A DNA stretch of 64,000 nucleotides from CAVPTL01 sp963708725 (GCA_963708725.1 CAVPTL010000008.1:806001-870000), one strand, 5' to 3'. Shown: positions 1 through 8,983, counted from the first letter of the stretch. Made by a program: numbers and translations. Notes: generated by a model from the sequence alone, not told the origin.

Positions 1-2163
1 CCTCAGTCGACGCTCGCCCCGGCGGCGAGCATGATCTGCACCGGCGCCTACACCGTCACCCAGGCCGACGTTGATGCCGGCGGGGTCACCAACACGGCCA
101 CCGCCGTGGGTACGAGCCCGCATGGAGTGGCGATCTCGTCAGCGGGGTCGAGTGTCACGGTCACCTCCACCCCGATCGCCTCTCTCGGACTTGCGACCAC
201 ACCGCTCACGCCGAGCTATGCCAATGTCGGCGACGTACTGGCGTTCCGCTACGTCGTCACCGACACCGGTGCCACCACGCTGCACGCGCTGGCGCTCGCC
301 GACGACCATGTGGCCGGCGTCGATCTCTCCTGCCCGACCACCATTCTCGCCCCGGGGGCCTCGACGATCTGCACCGGCACCTATTCGGTGACCCAGGCCG
401 ATATCGATGCCGGCTCAGTCACAACCAGCTCCAGCGCGTGGGCGCTCTCGGCCGGGGGCCAGAGCGTCTCATCGCCGGTGAGACAGAGCTCGGTGTCGAG
501 CCGAAGCGCCGCGGCACTCACGCTGGTGGCGACCTCGACCTCCAGTGGGTTCGCCGCTGCGGGCGATCAGCTCGCCTATCAGTATGTGGTCACCAACACC
601 GGCGACAGCGCGGCTCTCCAAAGCATTGTCCTCATCGACGATCATGTAGCGCCGGCCGACATTTCCTGTCCGGACTCCACTCTGGCCGCTGGAGCGACGG
701 AGACCTGTACCGGCTCGTATCGCGTCACCCAGGCCGACGTCGACGCGGGTCTGGTCACGAGCCACGTCACCGTGACTGCCCACACCGGCTCGGGCGCCAC
801 CGTCGCCCCCGCGAACTCGACGGTCAGTGTCACGGGCGCTCCCACGGCCTCGCTGGGGCTGGCGGCAAGCTCGACATCGGCCGGCTTCGGCGCAGCCGGC
901 GACCAACTCGGCTTCCGGTACGCCGTCACAAATACCGGTGCGACCACCATCCACAGCATCGCCGTCGGCGATCTCTCGTGTCCGCAGTCCACGCTCCCGC
1001 CGGGCGTGGTGGAAACCTGTACCGAGACGCACACCGTCACGGCGGGCGATGCCGACGCCGGCTCGGTCACGAGCACGGGCCGAGCCACCGGCCTCGATCC
1101 GCACGGTGTCGCGGTCGTCTCGGCACCCTCCAGCGTTACCGTCACAGGCTCGCCGGTTGTCACCGTCTCGCTGGTCGTGTCGGCGCTCTCGCCACGGTTT
1201 GCGGCAGCCGGCGATGTGCTTGCCTACCGCTACCTGGCCACGAACACCGGTGCGGTTACCCTCCATGGCCTCTCGGTCAGCGACGATCACGTCGGCGCGG
1301 TCGACCTCTCCTGCCCGGCCGGGACGCTCGCACCGGGTGCTTCGATGAGTTGTACCGGCACCTACGTGGTCACCCAGGCCGACGTCGACGCTGGTTCCCT
1401 CACAACCAGCGCGATTCTCAGCGCGCTGTCTCCGGCCGGGATTGCCGTTGACTCCAGCCGGACGAGCGTGACGGTGTCAAATGCCGCGACATCCGGCTTG
1501 AGCACCGTCCTGTCCGCCACCGGGAGTGGGTACGCCCACGCCGGTACCGCCATCGCACTCGAGTACACCGTCATCGACACCGGGCAGACGACGCTTCGGG
1601 CTTTGTGGGTGAGCGATGACCACGTTTCTCGAGAGGCCATCCTCTGCCCCAAAACGACGCTCGCGCCTCACCAGCAGATGACCTGTACTTCCACCTACAC
1701 CGTCGATCAGTCCGACGTCGACGCGGGCTCAGTCACCGACACCGCCGTGGCTACCGGGGCCAACTTGCCCCACCAGACGGTCACGTCGGCCGCCGGCAGC
1801 GTCACCGTCCACGGCGTGCAGGCGCCGTCGCTTCGGCTCAAGGCCCGGACCAGCGCCACCCGACTCGGCCGGCCGGGAACCAGGATCGCGTTCACCTATG
1901 CAGTCACCGACACCGGCAACACCACACTCGACGCCGTTGCTGTCGGCGTCGCCGTCAAACACTTCGGCAAGATCACCTGCCCGAGCCGCATACTTGTTCC
2001 CGGCCGGCAGATGATCTGCACCGGCACCCACAGGATCACGGCCGGCGACTGGGCGGCCAAACGGGTCTCGTTGGTCGTGCGAGCGGTGGCTCGCGACCCA
2101 CAAAACCGTCCAGTCTCATCGCCGATCGGGTCGCTCACGTTCACCCCACGCGGCGTGAAGTGA
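1..2163 (+). CDS. Secreted repeat protein with tandem DUF7507/DUF11-like domains (5' end outside window)
   Basis: The reading frame is open from base 1, so the N-terminus and any signal peptide lie outside the window. At least six repeats of roughly 110 residues are visible, plus the end of an earlier one. Each carries GD.LA.RY.VT.TG, a DDHV turn, a cysteine in SCP, a second cysteine in CTG.Y and the motif VTQADVDAG. This matches the DUF7507/DUF11 family of Ig-like surface repeats. The two cysteines per repeat could form a disulfide outside the cell (inference). The protein ends after the last repeat without an LPXTG motif or membrane anchor. Repeat 4 lacks the DDHV segment. The following lipoprotein gene starts inside its stop codon (GTGA). 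The function is likely structural or adhesive, but no binding specificity can be read. Confidence 0.8.
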   Translation, partial: PQSTLAPAASMICTGAYTVTQADVDAGGVTNTATAVGTSPHGVAISSAGSSVTVTSTPIASLGLATTPLTPSYANVGDVLAFRYVVTDTGATTLHALALADDHVAGVDLSCPTTILAPGASTICTGTYSVTQADIDAGSVTTSSSAWALSAGGQSVSSPVRQSSVSSRSAAALTLVATSTSSGFAAAGDQLAYQYVVTNTGDSAALQSIVLIDDHVAPADISCPDSTLAAGATETCTGSYRVTQADVDAGLVTSHVTVTAHTGSGATVAPANSTVSVTGAPTASLGLAASSTSAGFGAAGDQLGFRYAVTNTGATTIHSIAVGDLSCPQSTLPPGVVETCTETHTVTAGDADAGSVTSTGRATGLDPHGVAVVSAPSSVTVTGSPVVTVSLVVSALSPRFAAAGDVLAYRYLATNTGAVTLHGLSVSDDHVGAVDLSCPAGTLAPGASMSCTGTYVVTQADVDAGSLTTSAILSALSPAGIAVDSSRTSVTVSNAATSGLSTVLSATGSGYAHAGTAIALEYTVIDTGQTTLRALWVSDDHVSREAILCPKTTLAPHQQMTCTSTYTVDQSDVDAGSVTDTAVATGANLPHQTVTSAAGSVTVHGVQAPSLRLKARTSATRLGRPGTRIAFTYAVTDTGNTTLDAVAVGVAVKHFGKITCPSRILVPGRQMICTGTHRITAGDWAAKRVSLVVRAVARDPQNRPVSSPIGSLTFTPRGVK

Positions 2164-2618
2164 GTCGCCGTGCTGTCGACTACGTGAGCATGAGTGCACT
2201 TCGAGCCACGCTGGCCACGGCGGTCATGGTTGCTCTGCTGGCGCCAACGGCCGCCGGTTGTGGGGGCGGATCGGCCCGCACCGCCACGGCTTCCACCGAG
2301 TCGCGGGCCGTGCAGCCCTCCAACGTCCCGGCCTTTCACGCCGAGAGGAATGCGCGCCAGGCGGTGACCGTTCGGTCGTGCCTGGCCCACCCCTCAGGGG
2401 CGTGGTCGATGGCGGGCTCGATTGCAAATCACAGCAGCGAATCGGCCAGTTACACCATGGTGGTCGACTTCGTCACCGTGCCGGGCAGCACCGTCGTCCA
2501 CACGTCGGTTGTTCGTGTGCACCGGCTCGAGCCGGGCAAGACTGCACAATGGGTGGCGAGCGGTGGGCACGCCAGCCAGCGGCTGACATGCGTGCTTCGC
2601 TACGCTCAGGCCGGATAG
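2160..2618 (+). CDS. Putative small lipoprotein
   Basis: The product is about 152 residues. An internal ATG at 2190 starts a shorter form (MSALRATLATAV...) whose hydrophobic stretch ends in TAAGC followed by GGG, a plausible though imperfect lipobox. The mature part is a compact beta-rich sequence with two further cysteines (RSCLAHP and LTCVLRY) that could pair. The GTG at 2160 overlaps the stop of the repeat-protein gene, which suggests translational coupling; the ATG at 2190 gives a more usual signal-peptide length. The 3' end overlaps the convergent universal stress gene by 13 bases. I recognise no family; a cell-envelope partner of the upstream repeat protein is only an inference from context. 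Confidence 0.6.
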   Translation: MSRRAVDYVSMSALRATLATAVMVALLAPTAAGCGGGSARTATASTESRAVQPSNVPAFHAERNARQAVTVRSCLAHPSGAWSMAGSIANHSSESASYTMVVDFVTVPGSTVVHTSVVRVHRLEPGKTAQWVASGGHASQRLTCVLRYAQAG

Positions 2619-3157
2619 CGGAGTTCGACCGGGCGCTCGCCCGCCGCAAACCCGCGCCGCGGCTCTCGCCGGGGGGCACGCTCGCGCTTGCCGCCCGAAT
2701 GGTTGGGTGGCAGTTCCTGATCGGCGTCGGCGGTCGGTAGCGGCACAAGCAGCATCGGGCAATCCGCCCGCTCCTCGAGACGCCGAAGCGTCGACCCGTG
2801 GAGAAACCGTGAAACCCGGCCGTGTCGGCTCACGCCGACGACCAGCAGTCCGGCTGCGTTGGTCTGAGCGGAGTCTGCGAGTACGTGTGCGGCCCTGCCC
2901 AGCGGTGCGGCGTGCAGCTCGACGCGAGCGTCCAGCCCGTCCGCGCGCAGAGTTGCGGCGAGATCTTCGAGAGTGCGCTCAACCGTCTTCTCGTCGACGT
3001 GAAACGGCAGACGGCGGCCGTCGCTGACCTGATGCTCGGCAACGTGACACAGGACCAGGGGCGCGCCGTACGTCTGCGCCAGGTCCCGCGCCGCGGCGAC
3101 CAGCACCGGCTCGGGGCGGTCGACTGCGACCATGATTGTCGTCTTTTCAGGCTTCAC
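2606..3157 (-). CDS. Universal stress protein (UspA family)
   Basis: A cytoplasmic protein of 183 residues with one Usp domain (about residues 5-140). The start reads TIMVAVDRPEP, and the ATP-binding signature GVSRHGRVSRFLHGST fits the family pattern G-x2-G-x9-G-S. This places it with the ATP-binding Usp proteins, which modulate stress and persistence responses. The last 40 residues are a basic, arginine-rich tail outside the domain. The GTG start lies six bases behind TACTCT, so the mRNA may be leaderless. The gene converges on and overlaps the lipoprotein gene, and appears to be transcribed alone. Confidence 0.85.
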   Translation of the reverse strand: MKPEKTTIMVAVDRPEPVLVAAARDLAQTYGAPLVLCHVAEHQVSDGRRLPFHVDEKTVERTLEDLAATLRADGLDARVELHAAPLGRAAHVLADSAQTNAAGLLVVGVSRHGRVSRFLHGSTLRRLEERADCPMLLVPLPTADADQELPPNHSGGKRERAPRREPRRGFAAGERPVELRYPA

Positions 3158-3163
3158 CCCTCC

Positions 3164-3169
3164 AGAGTA
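3164..3169 (-). promoter_or_regulatory. -10 box of the universal stress gene
   Basis: TACTCT on the minus strand is followed after six bases (GGAGGG) by the GTG start at 3157. The GGAGGG is too close to the start to serve as a normal ribosome-binding site. The arrangement therefore suggests a leaderless transcript, as at several other genes in this window. Confidence 0.4.
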
Positions 3170-3209
3170 ACTGGCCGCGTCCGGCCAGCACCCCGGTGCT
3201 TAATCTGGG

Positions 3210-3683
3210 CTAAACCTTCGCCATCTCGTCGGCGGCCTGAAGCACGGCCTGCGCGATCTTCTGGTATCCGGTGCAGCGGCAGAGATTGCCGGAGAGGGCG
3301 AGGCGCACCTCGTCCTCAGTCGGCTGCGGATTCGTGTCCAGAAGCGCCTTGGCCGAGATCAACATGCCCGGAGTGCAGAACCCGCACTGGACGCCGCCCT
3401 GTTCCAGAAACGCTCGCTGCAGCGGGTGGAGCTCGTCGCTGGCCGACAGCCCCTCGACCGTCGTCACCTCGTGCCCCTCGGCCTGAAGAGCCAGATACGA
3501 GCAGGCGTTCACGGGCTTGCCGTCGATCAGCACCATGCACGCGCCGCACTCGGAATCGTCGCAGCCTTCTTTCGGGCCGGTCAGACCAATCTCTGTGCGA
3601 AGCACCGACAGTAACGAACGGTCGGGTTCGATTGCGACCTCGTAGGGGACGCCGTTGGTGCTGATGGTTGCTGAGTGTTTCAA
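3210..3683 (-). CDS. Molybdenum hydroxylase, [2Fe-2S] small subunit (CoxS/XdhC type)
   Basis: A 157-residue iron-sulfur subunit of the xanthine dehydrogenase/CO dehydrogenase family. It passes electrons from the molybdopterin site to FAD. The plant-type ferredoxin cluster is held by Cys41, Cys46, Cys49 and Cys61 (EGCDDSECGAC...NAC). The second cluster in the helical domain uses Cys100, Cys103, Cys135 and Cys137 (QCGFC...CRC). All eight ligands are present and the length is normal for the family. It is the last gene of a large-medium-small operon, ten bases after the FAD subunit. The substrate cannot be read from this subunit. Confidence 0.93.
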   Translation of the reverse strand: MKHSATISTNGVPYEVAIEPDRSLLSVLRTEIGLTGPKEGCDDSECGACMVLIDGKPVNACSYLALQAEGHEVTTVEGLSASDELHPLQRAFLEQGGVQCGFCTPGMLISAKALLDTNPQPTEDEVRLALSGNLCRCTGYQKIAQAVLQAADEMAKV

Positions 3684-3693
3684 AGCGACTCCG

Positions 3694-4596
3694 TTACTCG
3701 GTGGCGCCGTGAAGCGCCGGGCTCGCGGGGATAGGAATGGTCATACCTTGCGCGCGGGCGACCGCGGCGGTGATCGCCCGCCGTGTGATCACGGCGGCCA
3801 TCGCCCGCCGGTAGGCGTCCGTACCGCGCGTGTCGGAGATCGGGCGGGAGGCGGTCGCCGCAGCGTCGGCTGCGGCTCGGCGTGCATCGGGCCCCCCGTC
3901 GGTGCCGATCAACGCCGCTTCGGCCTCCGGCACGCGCCGGATGGTCGGAGCCAGCGCCGTAATCGCGATCCTGGCGTGCGAGATCGTCTCTCCCTCGAAG
4001 GTGACAACTGCGGTTGCCCCGACGATCGCGATCTCCATCTGGCGACGGTATTCGAGCCGTGCGTAACACGATCCCGTACCCGGTGGCTGTGCCGGCACCT
4101 CGACCGCCGTCAGCATCTCGTCGGCCTTGGCCACGGTCTTGCCAGGCCCGGTGAACAGCTCGTCGACCGCGACGCTGCGCTCGCCGTTCGCCGATCGCAG
4201 GGTGACGGTGGCGCCCAGGCACATCAACGGCCCGCCCGTCTCCATTGCGGGCGAGGCGTTCATGACGTTGCCGCCGATCGTGCCGGCGTTGCGCGTCGCG
4301 TGGGAGCCGACGATGGCCGATGCATCCGCCAGGGCGGTGTGATGGGAGCGGATCGCCGGGTGCTGGGTGATGCGCTCGTGGTTGACGAGTGCACCCAGCG
4401 ACACGGCCCCAGCCGACTCGGTGATGCTGCGCAGCTCGTCGAGTTCGTGGATGGCAACCAGCTTCTCGGGGAGCGGCGCCTTGCCGCTGCGGTGCCCGAC
4501 CACCAGGTCGGTGCCCCCGGCGATCGGCCGTGCGCCCGAGGCCAGCGCGCTCAGCACCTCATCGATCGATCCGGCGGCGACGTAGGTCGCGGTCAT
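3694..4596 (-). CDS. Molybdenum hydroxylase, FAD-binding medium subunit (CoxM type)
   Basis: A 300-residue FAD subunit. The N-terminal half holds the flavin-binding motifs ARPIAGGTDL (about residues 23-32) and, further on, TIGGNVMNASPAMET, both diagnostic of the CoxM/XDH FAD domain. The CO dehydrogenase flavoprotein C-terminal domain follows. The ATG at 4596 overlaps the stop of the large subunit (ATGA), so translation is probably coupled; this is preferred to an in-frame upstream start that would lie inside the large-subunit gene. It hands electrons from the [2Fe-2S] subunit to the acceptor. No Mo-cofactor sulfurylase or insertion gene lies nearby. Confidence 0.93.
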   Translation of the reverse strand: MTATYVAAGSIDEVLSALASGARPIAGGTDLVVGHRSGKAPLPEKLVAIHELDELRSITESAGAVSLGALVNHERITQHPAIRSHHTALADASAIVGSHATRNAGTIGGNVMNASPAMETGGPLMCLGATVTLRSANGERSVAVDELFTGPGKTVAKADEMLTAVEVPAQPPGTGSCYARLEYRRQMEIAIVGATAVVTFEGETISHARIAITALAPTIRRVPEAEAALIGTDGGPDARRAAADAAATASRPISDTRGTDAYRRAMAAVITRRAITAAVARAQGMTIPIPASPALHGATE

Positions 4597-6869
4597 TCGT
4601 CCACTCCCATGGTTGCCTCCCACACCCGCGTGGGTGTCATCGGCAGCCGCTTGACCTGCACGCCGGTGACCTGGCTGATCGCATTTGCGATCGCTCCCGG
4701 GGTCGGCACGCACGGTGGTTCACCGATGCCCTTGCCACCGTAGGGGCCATCGGGATCGACGATGTCGACGAATCGCTGCTTGATCGGCGGCGCGTCGGAC
4801 ATCGTCTGGAGCTTGTAGTCCAGCAGGTGCGGGTTGATCTGGTGGCCGTCCGCGCTGATCTGGGTGCCCTCCAGGAGCGCCATTCCAATCCCCATGACCA
4901 CGCCCCCGTCGACCTGGCCCTCGGCCCCGATCGGGTTGAGGATCCTGCCGACGTCGTGCGAAGCGGCGACATCGAGCACGCGCACGACGCCGGTTTCACG
5001 ATCAACCTTGCAGTGGGTGACGTGCGTGATGAAGGTCGGAGCGATCCATGACTCGAGTCCGAGCCTGCCCACGCAGCCCGAACCTTCCACCTCCGGAGGC
5101 TGGGCGGGTGACCCTGAACCCTTGCCGATCAGCAGCTTGTCCCCGTGTGCGGTGCCGGCGAGGTCTGCGATGCTCACGCTCTTGGTCGGCGAGCCCTTCA
5201 CCCGGACGCTGCCGTCCTGGAGTTCGAGGTCGTCCTTGGCGGCCTCCAGTGCCTCTGACGCCAGGTCGAGCAGCTGCTCGCGGATGTCAGTGGACGCCTC
5301 GATCACCGCCCGGCCGTTGTTGAAGGTCGTCTGGCTCCCGGAGGCGCCGCCGTCCCACTGGCCGGCGTCGGTGTCCTGGTAGACGATCGAGAAATCCTCG
5401 GGTCGCATTCCGAGCACCTCTGCGGCCAGGATCGCGAGTCCCATCACCGCTCCGGTACCGCACTCCTGAGCACCGGTCACGATCGTCCCCGAGCCGTCGC
5501 CGTTGAGTTTGACGGTCGCCCCCGAAGGCTGGGAGAACGTCGGCCACCAGCCGCATCCGATCCCGATCGCCTCGTCCTCAGGCAGCTCCTTGCCGTATCC
5601 GATCAGCTCCAGCGCATGCTCGAGGCTCTCGCGCATGCCGATCACCGGGAACACCTGGCCGGCTGGGCCCTCATCGCCCTCGACCACCAGATTCTTGAGC
5701 CGAAACTCGGCCGGGTCCATCTCGATCGCGCGGGCCACCTCGTCGGTGTGCTGCTCGACCGCCCAACACACCTGGGGCGCGGCCGGCGCACGCACCGATC
5801 CCGACGGCTGGAGGTTGGTGTAGGCCAGGTCGGCGCGCAGGTCGACGTTGGGAATCCGGTAGGGCCCGGCGGCGTGCATGATCGCCATCTGCGGGAAGAA
5901 CGGAGCATCGGCGGAGTAGGCGCCGTTGTCGAGCACCAACCGGGCGCGACGCGCCTGGAGCGTGCCGTCGCTCATCACGCCGGTCTCGAGCTCGATCACC
6001 ATGCCCTCGCGGCGGTGATCGGGCGCGATGAACTCTTCCCGACGCGAGAACACGAGCTTGCACGGGCGGCCTGCTGCGCGGGCGAGCGCCGCGATCTGGG
6101 CCTCGTAGTGAAACTCGCACTTGCCGCCGAATCCGCCACCGAGGTACGGCACGATCACCCGCACCTGGTTCTCTGACATCTCGAGCGTTGTTGCGACGCC
6201 CGACCGGGCGATGAACGGCACCTGGGTGGACGACCAGATCGTTACCTTCGGACCCTGCCACTGGGCGATGACCGCGTGGGGCTCGATCGGAACCGCGTGC
6301 GACATGTCGGCGACATACCGGCCCTTGATCACATGGTCGGAGGCGGCCATGGCGGCGTCGGTATCACCTTTGGTGATCGACGAATGCGAGGCGTCGTTAC
6401 CCTTGCGCACCACGGCGTCGTCGGCGCCGTATGACTCCCACTGCTCGTGTACCAGCGACGTCCCCTCGGCAAGGGAATGCTCGACGTCGACGATTGCCTC
6501 GAGCGGCTCGTAGGAGACCTCGATCATGGACGCGGCCTGCTGGGCGATCTCGGGGGTCAGAGCTGCCACCGCAGCGACCAGCTCGCCCTCGTAGCGGACG
6601 GCGTCCTTCGCGAACAGATAGCGATCCTGGATGAACGCGCCGTACTGGACATCGGGAACATCCTCGTGGGTGATCACCGCGAACACTCCGGGCAGCGCGC
6701 GAGCCGCCGTGGTGTCGATCGAGATGATTCGTGCCCGCGGGTGGTCGGCAAAGCGGAACTTGGCGTGCAGCATGCCCGTGAGGGTCATGTCGGCCGTGTA
6801 CCGGCCGGCGCCGGTGACCTTCTCCTTGCCGTCCTGGCGGATGTGCCGTGTACCGATGACCGTCGCCAC
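4593..6869 (-). CDS. Molybdenum hydroxylase, molybdopterin-binding large subunit (xanthine dehydrogenase/CoxL family)
   Basis: A 758-residue catalytic subunit. Visible family motifs are GGGFGGK, the active-site loop GSVRAPAAPQ, a GAQECGTG cofactor motif and KGIGEPP near the C-terminus, whose Glu is the conserved catalytic base. The form I CO dehydrogenase loop AYXCSFR is absent, and so is the form II AYRGAGR, so CO oxidation should not be assumed; an aldehyde, purine or aromatic N-heterocycle substrate is possible. The GTG start at 6869 has AGGAGG five bases upstream and keeps the family N-terminus (IGTRHIRQDGKEKVTG); longer in-frame extensions lack family residues. First gene of the operon. 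Confidence 0.9.
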   Translation of the reverse strand: MATVIGTRHIRQDGKEKVTGAGRYTADMTLTGMLHAKFRFADHPRARIISIDTTAARALPGVFAVITHEDVPDVQYGAFIQDRYLFAKDAVRYEGELVAAVAALTPEIAQQAASMIEVSYEPLEAIVDVEHSLAEGTSLVHEQWESYGADDAVVRKGNDASHSSITKGDTDAAMAASDHVIKGRYVADMSHAVPIEPHAVIAQWQGPKVTIWSSTQVPFIARSGVATTLEMSENQVRVIVPYLGGGFGGKCEFHYEAQIAALARAAGRPCKLVFSRREEFIAPDHRREGMVIELETGVMSDGTLQARRARLVLDNGAYSADAPFFPQMAIMHAAGPYRIPNVDLRADLAYTNLQPSGSVRAPAAPQVCWAVEQHTDEVARAIEMDPAEFRLKNLVVEGDEGPAGQVFPVIGMRESLEHALELIGYGKELPEDEAIGIGCGWWPTFSQPSGATVKLNGDGSGTIVTGAQECGTGAVMGLAILAAEVLGMRPEDFSIVYQDTDAGQWDGGASGSQTTFNNGRAVIEASTDIREQLLDLASEALEAAKDDLELQDGSVRVKGSPTKSVSIADLAGTAHGDKLLIGKGSGSPAQPPEVEGSGCVGRLGLESWIAPTFITHVTHCKVDRETGVVRVLDVAASHDVGRILNPIGAEGQVDGGVVMGIGMALLEGTQISADGHQINPHLLDYKLQTMSDAPPIKQRFVDIVDPDGPYGGKGIGEPPCVPTPGAIANAISQVTGVQVKRLPMTPTRVWEATMGVDE

Positions 6870-6945
6870 ATGTTCCTCCTGCTCGAGCGTGAATCGCAGG
6901 AGTGTAACTTGTCCCGATCGGCTCGGGTTTGTGTCTAGGCAGCGC

Positions 6946-7980
6946 CTATGCGGCAACGGCTGCGGTGTCGGAGCTCGCGCTCGCGATCACCTCGACCAGC
7001 GCATCGACCACGCGCGTGTCGTAGATCCGTCCTGCGTACTGGCGCAACTCCTCGACCGCGTCGCGCATGCCGAGCATCTCGCGATACGGGCGCTCCTGGG
7101 TCATGGCCAGATACGACTCGCAGGCCAGAAGGATTCGAGCACCCAGCGGAATCTGGTCGCCGGTGAGGCCGCGGGGGTACCCGCTGCCGTCGAGATGCTC
7201 ATGGCTGGCGCGAACCACCTCGCGCACGGGCTCGAGCGCGGCACCCTGGCCAAGCATCTCTGCCGATCGCTCGGGGTGCTGCTTGATCACCGACCATTCC
7301 TCGTCGGTCAGCGGCCCGTCCTTGGTGATGATCGAGTTGGGCACCATCGCCATCCCCAGATCGCGGAAGCGGCTGGCGGTGGTCAGGCCGGAAAGCTCTT
7401 CGGAGTTGAGTCCCAGGCGTTCGCCAACCTGGCGGACGAGTTCGTCCATCTCGGTGTCCACCGCGCTTTGAGAACGCTGTTCAGGCTCTTCTTCGACGAC
7501 CTTGGCCGCCGGCTGGTCGGAGGGCCCGGCCGTTGCCGACAGTCGTCGCAGCCGCGAGATCACGAACGATGCGGGGATCCACTCCTCGGGATTCTTGGTC
7601 GAGAACGCGAACCGCAGTATCTGGCCGGTGTCGACGACGAACATGCCGCTCTGTCGCCGCGTGCGGCCCAGCTTGCGCTCGGTCAGCCCCAGCTCCTGGA
7701 AGGCGTTACCCCCGTCGTTCAGCCACGTGGCGATACCGGCAGCCTCCAACTGGCGTCCAGCTCCACATTCACCGCTGGAGATGACCACCAGCTGCGCGCC
7801 GTAGGTGGATGCCGACCGGCCGACTTCCCGCAGCATGGCCAGCCGCGGATCGGGGGACGTGTCGGCCTCCATCAGGGCCAGCACGAGCGGGCCGGTCTCG
7901 ACCAGAGTGTCGAGTCCGACCTGCTCACCGGTGGGCCGTTTCAGGTCCAGCGGCTGGAGTGCTTGATCAAGCTGCGGCAT
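6946..7980 (-). CDS. Peroxiredoxin-like domain fused to a degenerate HD-GYP domain
   Basis: A 344-residue protein. About residues 10-150 resemble an AhpC/TSA thioredoxin fold (LDLKRPTGEQV..., GAQLVVISSG..., SGMFVVDTGQILRFAF), but the usual peroxidatic cysteine position reads LMEADTSPD and has no Cys. About residues 195-340 follow the HD-GYP pattern: PLTDEEWSVIKQHPERS, HEHLDGSGYPRGL and ERPYREML. The HD pair reads RD, the HH pair reads SH and the late metal-binding Asp is replaced (CESYLAM). Cyclic-di-GMP hydrolysis is therefore doubtful; a sensor or scaffold role is an inference. The ATG overlaps the end of the DivIVA gene by 14 bases, so the two are probably coupled. Confidence 0.65.
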   Translation of the reverse strand: MPQLDQALQPLDLKRPTGEQVGLDTLVETGPLVLALMEADTSPDPRLAMLREVGRSASTYGAQLVVISSGECGAGRQLEAAGIATWLNDGGNAFQELGLTERKLGRTRRQSGMFVVDTGQILRFAFSTKNPEEWIPASFVISRLRRLSATAGPSDQPAAKVVEEEPEQRSQSAVDTEMDELVRQVGERLGLNSEELSGLTTASRFRDLGMAMVPNSIITKDGPLTDEEWSVIKQHPERSAEMLGQGAALEPVREVVRASHEHLDGSGYPRGLTGDQIPLGARILLACESYLAMTQERPYREMLGMRDAVEELRQYAGRIYDTRVVDALVEVIASASSDTAAVAA

Positions 7981-8983
7981 CGGCGGCGTCGTCGAGCTCG
8001 ACGTCGGTATCAGACTCGTCGCGGGTCTCGGAGATGATGCTGCGCAGTGACGTGCCCTGCTGCCGCTCGAAGCCGAACACGTCGACCTCGGCCTGCTCGT
8101 CAGACTGATCCTCGGTCTGGTCGCTGGGCTGCTCGTCGCTTTCGGCCTCGGGCTCGGCGTCGACATCGGCGGTGACCGCCTCGGTCTCGGTCTCGGCGTC
8201 GGTCTCGGTCTCGGTCTCGACCGCATACTCGGTCTCGAACTCTGCCTCGGGCTCCTGGTCCTCGATGGCTACCTGCTCTTCGAGGTACTCCTGCTCGTCG
8301 GCGGCCTGCGCGGGCTCGGGCAAGGCGAGACTGGCCCGTGCCTGCTCGATCGCGCCCAGCACCTGCGACTGCACCTTGTTGGCATCGGCCACGAGCTGCT
8401 CGGCCTCGCGCTTGTGCTCCTCGGCCTCGGCCAGCACCTCGGCGACCCGAGCCTGAGCCTGGGCGTCGCGGTCTGCCAGAGCCTGCTCGAAGCGCTCGCG
8501 CTCTGCCTGGAGCTCGGCCTCGACCGCAACTCGCAGCTCCTCGCCGCGACCCTGAGCCTCTTGCACGATGTGCTCGCCACGGACGCGTGCCTCGTCAAGA
8601 TGCGACTTGGCGGCTTCCCCGGCCTCTTCGAGCAGACGCTCGCGCTCGCGGTGGATCTCTTCGATCTCGAGAGCCGACGCGGCCTTGACCTCGGCCAGCT
8701 CGTTCTGGACGAACGCGTCCATCGCGGAGATGGTGCGCTCGACAGCGTTCTGAAGACCCTCGAGATCGGCGGTGGGCCGGTCGCTGGGCTCCGTGAAAAT
8801 CTGCTCGAGCGCCTGGGGCTGCTCGATCGGGATCTGGGTGACGATCAGCTCAGGAGCCTCGGCCACCGGCATCTCGCTCAGCTGATCGGCAAGATCAGCG
8901 AGAAACTGATCGACCTCCTCGGGGTTGTAGCCCGTGGGGGTGAGAGTGAATGACGCATTTCTGATGCTCGCAAGATCGACCAT
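7967..8983 (-). CDS. DivIVA-domain coiled-coil protein
   Basis: 338 residues. The first 35 carry the DivIVA signature (F-x-GY-x2-EVD-x-FL, here FTLTPTGYNPEEVDQFL), which in other members binds curved membrane at poles or septa. A long coiled coil rich in Ala, Glu, Arg and Leu follows (about 70-215). The last third is very acidic, with runs of Glu-Thr and Asp-Glu. A strong ribosome-binding site (CAGGAGG) lies eight bases before the ATG. A role in polar growth or division is known for the family and is inferred here. It is co-transcribed with the peroxiredoxin-like/HD-GYP fusion, which may be its partner. Confidence 0.85.
   Translation of the reverse strand: MVDLASIRNASFTLTPTGYNPEEVDQFLADLADQLSEMPVAEAPELIVTQIPIEQPQALEQIFTEPSDRPTADLEGLQNAVERTISAMDAFVQNELAEVKAASALEIEEIHRERERLLEEAGEAAKSHLDEARVRGEHIVQEAQGRGEELRVAVEAELQAERERFEQALADRDAQAQARVAEVLAEAEEHKREAEQLVADANKVQSQVLGAIEQARASLALPEPAQAADEQEYLEEQVAIEDQEPEAEFETEYAVETETETDAETETEAVTADVDAEPEAESDEQPSDQTEDQSDEQAEVDVFGFERQQGTSLRSIISETRDESDTDVELDDAADAAA

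Noticed and set aside
4593..6869. Calling the operon a CO dehydrogenase (coxMSL)
   Set aside because: The form I and form II active-site loops are both absent, so only the broad family is supported.
8160..8230. A repeated ACCGAG-type stretch as a microsatellite
   Set aside because: It encodes the Glu-Thr-rich acidic tail of the DivIVA protein with synonymous variation; a coding explanation is enough.
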